This document shows, piece by piece, positions 1 through 5,165 of a DNA stretch of 5,694 nucleotides; position 1 is the first letter of the stretch, and each line of letters begins with the position of its first letter. The translations under genes were made by a program, and so were the position numbers. The stretch comes from Gammaproteobacteria bacterium (GTDB lineage Bacteria > Pseudomonadota > Gammaproteobacteria > Pseudomonadales > M0112): positions 1 to 5,694 of the forward strand of contig SBFY01000112.1 of NCBI GenBank assembly GCA_006227085.1, read 5' to 3'. The notes beneath the pieces are model-generated. The model ran no database searches. It was not told the origin of the DNA and was given only the letters and a program-made list of their open reading frames with translations.

Positions 1-2261
1 GGCACAGCATTTTCTCTGCGGGCTATCCCCTCGGGGATAACGGCCCGGTGATGGAGCGCCACACCCCGCAGCCCATCACCCTCACGGCCGAGCCGGTGGC
101 AGATGCCTCCGCGGCCGAAGCTATCGTTGCCACGGAATTCCTCACCGCCTTCGATATCAACCACGGCCCACTGGTGCGCTGGCGCTTGCTGTCACTGGCT
201 GCCGATGATCACCAGCTGATACAAACCGAGCACCATCTGGCGCATGACGGCTGGTCATTCAACCTGGTGCTGGGTGAACTGCAGGCCGTCTACCGTGCGC
301 ACCGGACGGGCGAGTCCACACCATTACCGCCCGCGCGCGATTTCGGCGAAGCGGTACGCGAACGCCGCCAGCATTATGAGCAACAACAGGCGGCGCGCGA
401 CATGGCCTGGTGGCAACAGGAACTGGCCGGGCTGCAACCGGCATTGGCCTTGCCGCGCGATTTCCCGCTGCCGGACAAGGAGCGCTTCACCGGCCACACC
501 GATCGACTGGTGATTGATGAGTCATTGATGCAAACGCATCGGGCGCTCGCACGTTCCCTCGGTACCACGCCGTTCGTGACCTTGTTGTGCACCCTGCTGA
601 TCCTGCTGTATCGCAAAACCGGCCAGGCGGATCTCGCCATCGGCAGCGGCGTGGCCGATCGTGCCGATGACGCCACGGCACAACTGCCCGGCATGCTGGT
701 CAATACCATCCTGCTACGGCATGACTTGAGCGGTGATCCTACCCTGCAGGAGCTGGTACAACGGGTGCATCGTCACACGCTGGCCGCACTCGATCACCAA
801 AGCTTCCCGTTTGATCGCACACTGGCCTTGCTGCGCGCACAAGGCACCGCCGGCTGCTGGTCATCACCGGAAGTGATGTTCAGCATGCATAACTCGCCAT
901 CACCGGCAGTGGATTGGCCGGGACTGTCGGTTGAGCTGCGCGAGGCCTTGAGTTCCGGTACCGCCAAGTCACCACTGAACCTGGTATTGCTGCCCACCCA
1001 TCCTTCAGCGGATGGCCGGCAAAGTGCAGCCATCACGCTGATCTGGGAATACAGTGACCAGCATTTCCATGCCGATACCATGCGTGCCTGGCAGCAGGAA
1101 TTTTTCAGCTTGCTGGCGCAGTGGCCACAGCACACCGATGCCCGCCTGTCGGCGATCTCCGGCCGCGCAATGCCCAAGGCCGCGCCGGTTTCCTGCGCTG
1201 TGCAACCGTTCTGCCAGGCAACCGTACCAGCCGCATTCACTCACGATCACCGTGCAAGCGCGATCGCTGCTGAGCTCACACGGCTGTGGGAATCGTGGCT
1301 GGGCGGCCCCATTGATCCACGCAGCCATTTCATTGACCTCGGTGGTCATTCCCTGCTCGCGGTGCAATTAATCATCCGCGTGCGCGAATTGTTTGGCGTT
1401 GAGGTCGCGCTCGATACCTTCCTCGACAACCCGTCGATTACTGGTTTGACGCAAGCCATCCTTGATGCACAGCGTGCCCAACCGGATGCGGCTGCCGATG
1501 CGCACAGCGACATGTGGCGCCCCATCGTGCCCGGCCCCGCACAAGACGCCTTGTTCGTGGTGCCCGGAAGTTATGCGCGCGAGAAACACTGGTATGTGCA
1601 CCGGCAACTGGCCGCTGGCCTGCAACTGCAACGCCCGGTGTATGCCTTGCATCCGCCGCATGCGCGACCGCAACCATCGGTCGAAGCGATGGCGGCTGAC
1701 GCCGTCAACGCATTGAAGACCTTGTGCCCGAACGGGGTGAGTGTGCTGGTGGGTGAATGCGTGGGCGGCGTACTGGCGTTTGAAATCGCACGCCAGCTGA
1801 GCGCGGCGGGAACTCCCGTGCAGCGATTGGTGCTGCTGGATTCGCATTACCCGGCACGCGCACCGGGCGGTATCCGCAAGCGCATCAGCGATGCCTGGAA
1901 ACGCGGCCGCCTGCCGCAGCAATTCCGTTGGGCACTCCAGCGCGGCTGGATACGCTTGCAGGGCTGGCGTGACGGCTGTGACGAAGCGACCATCGCCCGC
2001 CGCATAGAACAGGCCACACCGCTGATTCCTTCAGCCGATGCCGCGCGCTACTTGCGGGCACTGGCCAGTTACACGCTGCAACCCTGGGATGGCCGTATCG
2101 ACTACGTCCTCAGCGAGCAAATGGCACGCCATGCACCGGCATCGCCCTGGTGCCAGGCTGCCCAGGTGCAAGTGCATCAGGCCACCGGTGATCATCATGA
2201 ATACTTGCGGGGATGCCTGGAACAAAACTCGGCATTGTTCCGCCAGTTGCTGTCGCCCTGA
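1..2261 (+). CDS. Non-ribosomal peptide synthetase terminal module C-PCP-TE, no adenylation domain (5' partial)
   Basis: This is the C-terminal end of an NRPS that joins and releases a peptide-like product. Residues are numbered from the GTG at 48, but the frame is open to base 3 and the upstream residues (FSAGYPLGDNG) still read as condensation domain, so neither the GTG nor the ATG at 51 is the true start. Condensation domain, about 1-385: HHLAHDG at 62-68 (HHxxxDG motif, both His and Asp present), then DLAIGSGVADR, GMLVNTILLR and DHQSFPFDRTL in the expected order. Carrier protein, about 405-475: DLGGHSLL, with phosphopantetheine Ser435. Thioesterase (alpha/beta hydrolase), about 490-737: GECVGG with Cys571 as nucleophile, Asp598 27 residues later, and His716 in GDHH. 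A roughly 500-residue adenylation domain is absent between C and PCP, replaced by a short linker. The PCP must therefore be loaded in trans or receive an unusual acceptor. The product cannot be predicted. Confidence 0.93.
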   Translation, partial: HSIFSAGYPLGDNGPVMERHTPQPITLTAEPVADASAAEAIVATEFLTAFDINHGPLVRWRLLSLAADDHQLIQTEHHLAHDGWSFNLVLGELQAVYRAHRTGESTPLPPARDFGEAVRERRQHYEQQQAARDMAWWQQELAGLQPALALPRDFPLPDKERFTGHTDRLVIDESLMQTHRALARSLGTTPFVTLLCTLLILLYRKTGQADLAIGSGVADRADDATAQLPGMLVNTILLRHDLSGDPTLQELVQRVHRHTLAALDHQSFPFDRTLALLRAQGTAGCWSSPEVMFSMHNSPSPAVDWPGLSVELREALSSGTAKSPLNLVLLPTHPSADGRQSAAITLIWEYSDQHFHADTMRAWQQEFFSLLAQWPQHTDARLSAISGRAMPKAAPVSCAVQPFCQATVPAAFTHDHRASAIAAELTRLWESWLGGPIDPRSHFIDLGGHSLLAVQLIIRVRELFGVEVALDTFLDNPSITGLTQAILDAQRAQPDAAADAHSDMWRPIVPGPAQDALFVVPGSYAREKHWYVHRQLAAGLQLQRPVYALHPPHARPQPSVEAMAADAVNALKTLCPNGVSVLVGECVGGVLAFEIARQLSAAGTPVQRLVLLDSHYPARAPGGIRKRISDAWKRGRLPQQFRWALQRGWIRLQGWRDGCDEATIARRIEQATPLIPSADAARYLRALASYTLQPWDGRIDYVLSEQMARHAPASPWCQAAQVQVHQATGDHHEYLRGCLEQNSALFRQLLSP

Positions 2262-2268
2262 TCACGGC

Positions 2269-2293
2269 AGCGGTGGTGATAACAGCCACTGCT
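2269..2293 (+). terminator. Possible hairpin after the NRPS gene
   Basis: Eight bases after the NRPS stop codon, AGCGGTGG (2269-2276) pairs with CCACTGCT (2286-2293) through seven Watson-Crick pairs and one G-T wobble, around a nine-base loop. No T-run follows, so intrinsic termination is uncertain. It could equally be a 3'-end stabilising stem or chance pairing. Confidence 0.3.
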
Positions 2294-2349
2294 CTCCCAT
2301 CGGAAAGCACCCCATGGCATCGTCTGGCATGACAGGTGGTCAATATCGC

Positions 2350-2373
2350 ACAGGTTTTTCATGCGAAGCCTGT
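2350..2373 (+). other. Intergenic hairpin upstream of the lipoprotein gene
   Basis: ACAGGTTT (2350-2357) pairs with AAGCCTGT (2366-2373), eight pairs including one wobble, with an eight-base loop. Only TTCC follows, which is a poor terminator tail. It sits inside the 185-bp gap between the NRPS and the lipoprotein gene. I see no convincing gene in that gap. The stem may end read-through from the NRPS or lie in the leader of the next transcript; the sequence does not decide. Confidence 0.3.
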
Positions 2374-2405
2374 TTCCTTGCATCACTCGCTCCTTATGAT
2401 GGCCT

Positions 2406-2418
2406 GCGGATAATCCGC
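2406..2418 (+). promoter_or_regulatory. Palindrome GCGGAT-A-ATCCGC before the lipoprotein gene
   Basis: A perfect inverted repeat with six-base arms around a single A ends 28 bases before the lipoprotein start at 2447. Its centre contains GATAAT (2409-2414), one base from the -10 consensus. No good -35 is found at 16-18 bp; TTGCAT at 2378 is about 25 bp away. It could be an operator overlapping a promoter, or chance. Confidence 0.3.
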
Positions 2419-2446
2419 TGTGCTATCGACCCAACAAGGACCGTTG

Positions 2447-3130
2447 ATGATTCGCACCTATCGTTATGCTGTACTCCTGATGGCATCCCTGCTCCTCAGC
2501 GGCTGTTTCAGCCTTGCTTTGTGGGATCCCCAAAACCGCAACGATGCATTTGTTGCCCGGGATAAAAGCGCCTTCATGGCCACCCTGCTTGAAGATGGCT
2601 CTGTCGCCATTTACCCGGCGGCGCCCTACAAGCCATCCGGTGCCAACAAGCGCCATAAACACGGAACCGTTCCAGAAGCGCTTGCCGACATGGCCTTCCT
2701 GTACAAGCTGGATGTGTCCCAATACCCGGGATTAAGCATGGCATCCGTCCGGGACATCCTGATCAACGAAACGGTTTGGCTCGACTCTTCGGCCAGCAAA
2801 GTCAAAAAAGAGTCCGGCGAGCTACTGATCCGCCTCAAGGAAGAAGGCCAAGTCATCCAGCCGGATTTCCTGGGTGTCACCCAGATGCCCAAAACCCCGT
2901 CAAAAACCATGACCATCACGACCCAGGTGTCACATCATCGCCAGGTATATGTCTCCCATGGTGGCCTTATGGAAGACCCGCGCTACCTGTACCGGATTCC
3001 TCTCACGCCGATAGCGGCCGCTGCCGATGCTGCCATTATCGGTACGTATGTCACCTCAGCATTGGTGCTCTTCCTCCCGGCAGCGGCAGCCGCCACCATT
3101 TTTTGCGTCATGACAAAATGCTTCCCTTAG
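2447..3130 (+). CDS. Uncharacterised lipoprotein with a C-terminal hydrophobic segment
   Basis: The start at 2447 is preferred over the in-frame ATG 27 bases upstream. AAGGA at 2436-2440 sits six bases before it, and it gives a clean lipoprotein signal: basic MIRTYRYA, a hydrophobic core, and LLSGC with lipidated Cys20. Residues after the Cys (FSLALW) lack Asp at +2, so outer-membrane sorting is expected if the E. coli rule applies. The 227-residue protein has a polar middle (about 25-180) with a lysine/glutamate-rich stretch near 117-133. It ends in an Ala-rich hydrophobic segment (about 187-223) holding LTPIAAAADAAIIGTY, long enough to enter a membrane. That ending vaguely recalls small enterobacterial lipoproteins of the YceK/YidQ type, but I do not recognise the family. 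It is a single gene between the NRPS and the toxin-antitoxin pair, with lower GC than the flanks. Function unknown. Confidence 0.8.
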   Translation: MIRTYRYAVLLMASLLLSGCFSLALWDPQNRNDAFVARDKSAFMATLLEDGSVAIYPAAPYKPSGANKRHKHGTVPEALADMAFLYKLDVSQYPGLSMASVRDILINETVWLDSSASKVKKESGELLIRLKEEGQVIQPDFLGVTQMPKTPSKTMTITTQVSHHRQVYVSHGGLMEDPRYLYRIPLTPIAAAADAAIIGTYVTSALVLFLPAAAAATIFCVMTKCFP

Positions 3131-3139
3131 CGTTATGAT
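3110..3139 (+). promoter_or_regulatory. Promoter of the toxin-antitoxin operon
   Basis: A -35 box ATGACA (3110-3115, one mismatch to TTGACA) and a -10 box TATGAT (3134-3139, one mismatch to TATAAT) are separated by 18 bp, upstream of the antitoxin start at 3175. The promoter lies mostly within the last codons of the lipoprotein gene, and its -10 overlaps the first operator half-site. Confidence 0.6.
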
Positions 3140-3156
3140 GCTATAACGTTATAACG
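3131..3156 (+). promoter_or_regulatory. Autoregulatory operator: alternating CGTTAT/ATAACG half-sites
   Basis: Four copies of one six-base half-site alternate in orientation: CGTTAT 3131-3136, ATAACG 3143-3148, CGTTAT 3147-3152, ATAACG 3151-3156. The last three form the overlapping perfect palindromes TATAACGTTATA (3142-3153) and ACGTTATAACGT (3146-3157). They cover the -10 and the probable start of transcription. Ribbon-helix-helix antitoxins typically bind such short tandem or inverted sites and repress their own operon, more tightly when bound to the toxin. The assignment to this antitoxin is inferred from position. Confidence 0.65.
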
Positions 3157-3174
3157 TCAATTTGGAGAGCAGTG

Positions 3175-3408
3175 ATGAGCGACTTGTCCAAACGCTCCAC
3201 CATTTATTTTGAGCCAGCCGTCCATAAGGCCTTGCGCCTGAAAGCAGCTTCTGCGCAGGTGTCTGTTTCCGAGCTGGTAAACGAAGCAGTGCGCCTGCTG
3301 ATGCGTGAAGACCAGGAAGACCTGGCCGCTATTGCCGAACGCGCCAATGAGCCCGACATCAGCTATGAGGCCTTGCTCAATGACCTGAAAAAACATGGCA
3401 AGCTATAA
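3175..3408 (+). CDS. Ribbon-helix-helix antitoxin (RelB/CopG-like)
   Basis: A 77-residue antitoxin of a type II toxin-antitoxin pair. The N-terminal half (about 7-44) has the ribbon-helix-helix pattern: the strand RSTIYF, then helix PAVHKALRLKAA, a turn, and helix SVSELVNEAVRLLM. It would dimerise and bind the operator just upstream. The acidic, probably flexible C-terminal part (about 45-77, ending SYEALLNDLKKHGKL) is the usual toxin-wrapping region. ATG at 3175 is chosen over the adjacent GTG at 3172 because GGAGAG (3164-3169) lies five bases before it. The gene overlaps the toxin gene by 14 bases, the classic antitoxin-first arrangement with translational coupling. The RelB or ParD subfamily cannot be fixed by eye. 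Confidence 0.88.
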   Translation: MSDLSKRSTIYFEPAVHKALRLKAASAQVSVSELVNEAVRLLMREDQEDLAAIAERANEPDISYEALLNDLKKHGKL

Positions 3409-3655
3409 AATCCGGTTCAAAAAGTCAGTCGCCAAGGATTTGCGCAAACTGCCCAAGGCAGACATCGTGCGCATCCTTGAGCGTATCGAGATGTTAGCGA
3501 ACAATCCCCGCGGAGAGGGATGCAGCAAATTATCCGGGCAGGATGGTTACCGTGTTCGCGTTGGTTTGTACCGGATCATTTATGAAATCCATGATGCACA
3601 GCTGGTCATCACCGTCATCAAGGTGGGTCATCGCTCCAGCGTTTACCAACATTGA
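3395..3655 (+). CDS. RelE/ParE-family toxin
   Basis: An 86-residue basic toxin, the usual length for RelE/ParE proteins. Visible family features are the opening strand YKIRFKKSVAKDLRKLP (4-20), two helices to about residue 36, LSGQDGYRVRVGLYRIIYEI (46-65) with Arg53, Arg55 and Arg60 on the central strands, and the closing VIKVGHRSSVY (74-84) with His79, Arg80 and Tyr84. RelE-type members cut mRNA on the ribosome; ParE-type members poison gyrase. The closing HRSSVY is typical of the RelE-like side, so an mRNA interferase is more likely, but this is inference. No frameshift or lost residue is evident, so the toxin looks intact. It starts inside the antitoxin gene. Its stop codon is four bases from the convergent end of the dehydratase gene, inside a 12-bp palindrome. 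Confidence 0.9.
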   Translation: MASYKIRFKKSVAKDLRKLPKADIVRILERIEMLANNPRGEGCSKLSGQDGYRVRVGLYRIIYEIHDAQLVITVIKVGHRSSVYQH

Positions 3656-3663
3656 CGCGTCAA
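3652..3663. repeat. Palindrome TTGACGCGTCAA across two convergent stop codons
   Basis: A perfect 12-bp palindrome contains the toxin stop (TGA 3653-3655, plus strand) and the dehydratase stop (TGA on the minus strand, 3662-3660). It has no loop and no T-run, so it is not a normal intrinsic terminator. It may be a protein-binding site, an insertion junction or coincidence. Confidence 0.45.
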
Positions 3664-3950
3664 ACGTTTAGCGACAGTTCGAGATTCCCTTCAGCCAGCA
3701 GGTCGCCATCACTCTCGCAGCGGAAACGGACGCGGCCGTTTTTCGGTTCGGCAAATGTGACGCTGACCGGCTGCCCCGGCAATAACGGTTTCAGGAATTT
3801 GAGTTTGCGGATACCGCTGGCCTGCAGGCCCTGTGTATCTGCCAGCAAGGCGATAACCTGGTCGACAATCACCACGCCCGGCACGATCGGTTGCCCCGGG
3901 AAATGACCGGGCAAGGCGGGATGATCGGCGGTGATGATGAACTCGGGCAT
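3660..3950 (-). CDS. apeI: ApeI-like hotdog 3-hydroxyacyl-ACP dehydratase
   Basis: A 96-residue single-hotdog protein of the FabA/FabZ superfamily. The key stretch is DHPALPGHFPGQPIVPGV (9-26), with catalytic-type His16 in PGHFPG. Asp30 in VVIVDQVI stands where FabZ has its acidic residue. LKFLKPLLPGQPVSVTF (about 50-66) matches the second half of the fold. APE-type ApeI proteins remove water from 3-hydroxyacyl-ACP to form conjugated double bonds, in complex with ApeP; the ApeP-like gene here is divergent and adjacent. An upstream in-frame ATG at 3992 would add 14 residues (MPVSWCAKSHYNQR) that resemble nothing in the family and would overlap the neighbour's start codon, so 3950 is preferred. 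No clear ribosome-binding site precedes 3950, and a perfect TATAAT sits six bases upstream, suggesting a leaderless message. A general FabZ-like dehydratase is the alternative reading. Confidence 0.85.
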   Translation of the reverse strand: MPEFIITADHPALPGHFPGQPIVPGVVIVDQVIALLADTQGLQASGIRKLKFLKPLLPGQPVSVTFAEPKNGRVRFRCESDGDLLAEGNLELSLNV

Positions 3951-3956
3951 TCGCTG

Positions 3957-3964
3957 ATTATAAT
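3957..3964. promoter_or_regulatory. Symmetric ATTATAAT element, candidate divergent -10
   Basis: ATTATAAT is its own reverse complement, so it offers a perfect TATAAT on both strands: plus 3959-3964, minus 3962-3957. On the plus strand transcription would begin near 3971, about 20 bases before the ATG at 3991. On the minus strand it would begin at or next to the ATG at 3950. Neither strand shows a good -35 at 16-18 bp, so an activator or only weak transcription may be involved. Confidence 0.45.
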
Positions 3965-3990
3965 GTGACTTTGCACACCATGAGACCGGC

Positions 3991-4437
3991 ATGAGCGATT
4001 ACCCGCCGATTCCTACCCTGATCCCGCATGCCGGCAGCATGTGCCTGTTATCGGCCATCGCCCACAGCGATGATGACTGCATCCGCTGCCTGGCCGTGAG
4101 CCATCGCGACCCCGCCAACCCGCTGCGCCGTGATGGCCAGCTCGCCGCAATCCATGCGGTGGAATACGCGGCACAAGCCGTGGCCGTGCATGGCGGCTTG
4201 CGCAGGCCGGCGGGCAGCAAACCGCGCGGCGGCATGATTGCGGTACTGACCAATATTGGCTGGCATGTCGACCGGCTCGACAGCGTGCGCGAGGATTTGC
4301 AGGTCGAGGCGCACAAGCTGGCGGACCTGGACGATGGCCTGTCCTATGGCTTCCGTGTGCTGGCCGAGGATGCGGTGCTGGTCGAGGGCGAGCTGATGAT
4401 TGCACTGCAACCTGATACCTCACCGGAGGCCGCATGA
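3991..4437 (+). CDS. apeP: ApeP-like hotdog dehydratase
   Basis: A 148-residue hotdog-fold protein. LIPHAGSMCLLSAI (10-23) carries His13, as in the PH-x-PM-x-L opening of this dehydratase group. GQLAAIHAVEYAAQAVAVHGG (49-69) is the central helix with Glu58 in EYAAQ, the acidic position of FabA/FabZ enzymes. In characterised APE clusters ApeP forms a heterocomplex with ApeI and dehydrates 3-hydroxyacyl-ACP during polyene extension. The ApeI-like gene starts 40 bases away on the other strand. The stop codon overlaps the next start as ATGA (4434-4437), so it is probably the first gene of a translationally coupled operon. The ribosome-binding site is weak (GAGA at 3982-3985). The protein is distinct from housekeeping FabA and FabZ, which have different motif order and context. 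Confidence 0.87.
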   Translation: MSDYPPIPTLIPHAGSMCLLSAIAHSDDDCIRCLAVSHRDPANPLRRDGQLAAIHAVEYAAQAVAVHGGLRRPAGSKPRGGMIAVLTNIGWHVDRLDSVREDLQVEAHKLADLDDGLSYGFRVLAEDAVLVEGELMIALQPDTSPEAA

Positions 4438-5165
4438 CTGCCGTCGGCTTTGCCATCGAACGCTGGGCCGCCTGGGCGCCGGCAGAAGACGATGGCAGCA
4501 TCGAAACCGCCGGCCAGTGGGCGGACTGGGCTGCGGGCACACTGGCGATGGCCGATAACGATGCCAGCCCGGCACTGCCTTTTATTAACGCCATGCTGCG
4601 GCGGCGATTGTCCCGGCTGTCCCGCCTGGCCTTGAAAGTCGCGTATGAAGCCGCCGCGGGCGATCACAGTTTGCCGACCGTGTTTTGTTCGCGCCATGGC
4701 GAAATCCACCGCACCCGCGGCCTGCTGGCCGACCTCAATGCCGGCGAACCCCTGTCGCCGATGGCGTTCAGCTTGTCGGTGCATAACACGGCCTCCGGCC
4801 TGTATTCGATCGCCAGCGGCAATACCGCCGCCTCGACCGCCATCGCGGCCGGCCGCGACACCCTGGCCATGGCGGTGATCGAAGCCACCGGCCTGTTGCT
4901 GCAGCACGAGCGGGTCTTGCTGGTGTTTGCCGAAGAGCCGCTGCCGGAGGACTACCGCGAATTTGCCGATGAACAGACCGCCGCGTTCGGGTTGGCCCTG
5001 CTGCTGGCCCGCGATCATGGTGAGCGCTGGCAACTGGCCGCTGCCGACCAACCCTCAGGGACAGCACGCTGCCAGGGATTGGACTTCCTGCAAGCCCTCG
5101 CCGGCGACCGCCCACAGGCCCATAGCCACGGCGAGCGCCACGGATGGCGATGGACACGCGCCTGA
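4434..5165 (+). CDS. apeC: ApeC-like ketosynthase-like chain-length factor
   Basis: A 243-residue protein matching the N-terminal-only beta-ketoacyl synthase-like family found in aryl polyene clusters. Signatures are PFINAMLRRRLSRLSRLAL (49-67), TVFCSRHGEIHRT (82-94) and FSLSVHNTASGLYSI (112-126). At the position of a ketosynthase nucleophile this protein has the SVHNTASG stretch, with no cysteine, and it is about half the length of a full ketosynthase with no C-terminal catalytic His region. It should be catalytically silent and act as the partner of an active ketosynthase (ApeO in E. coli-type systems), helping set polyene length. Its start overlaps the upstream stop by four bases. The acyltransferase start lies within its last 22 bases, so the three genes appear cotranscribed. 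The C-terminal 30 residues (RPQAHSHGERHGWRW region) are the least conserved-looking part. Confidence 0.87.
   Translation: MTAVGFAIERWAAWAPAEDDGSIETAGQWADWAAGTLAMADNDASPALPFINAMLRRRLSRLSRLALKVAYEAAAGDHSLPTVFCSRHGEIHRTRGLLADLNAGEPLSPMAFSLSVHNTASGLYSIASGNTAASTAIAAGRDTLAMAVIEATGLLLQHERVLLVFAEEPLPEDYREFADEQTAAFGLALLLARDHGERWQLAAADQPSGTARCQGLDFLQALAGDRPQAHSHGERHGWRWTRA

Noticed and set aside
48..53. GTG at 48 or ATG at 51 as the true start of the NRPS gene
   Set aside because: The frame is open to the window edge, the residues before it fit a condensation domain, and HHxxxDG would lie only about 62 residues in, far less than the usual distance from the domain start.
794..1922. Minus-strand reading frames of 120-184 codons inside the NRPS gene
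   Set aside because: They lie opposite conserved C, PCP and TE motifs and show no recognisable domain.
2038..2565. Plus-strand reading frame across the NRPS end and the intergenic gap
   Set aside because: It overlaps both the NRPS 3' end and the lipoprotein start in another frame, with no ribosome-binding site and a Cys/Pro/His-rich translation typical of a shadow frame.
3951..3992. N-terminal extension of the minus-strand dehydratase to ATG 3992
   Set aside because: The 14 extra residues do not resemble the family, and the start would overlap the neighbour's ATG. The 3950 start places the family motif at the usual distance.
4344..5051. Long minus-strand reading frame of 235 codons opposite the ApeC-like gene
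   Set aside because: It is low-complexity Gly/Arg/Gln-rich translation typical of the antisense of a high-GC gene, lying across two well-supported plus-strand genes.
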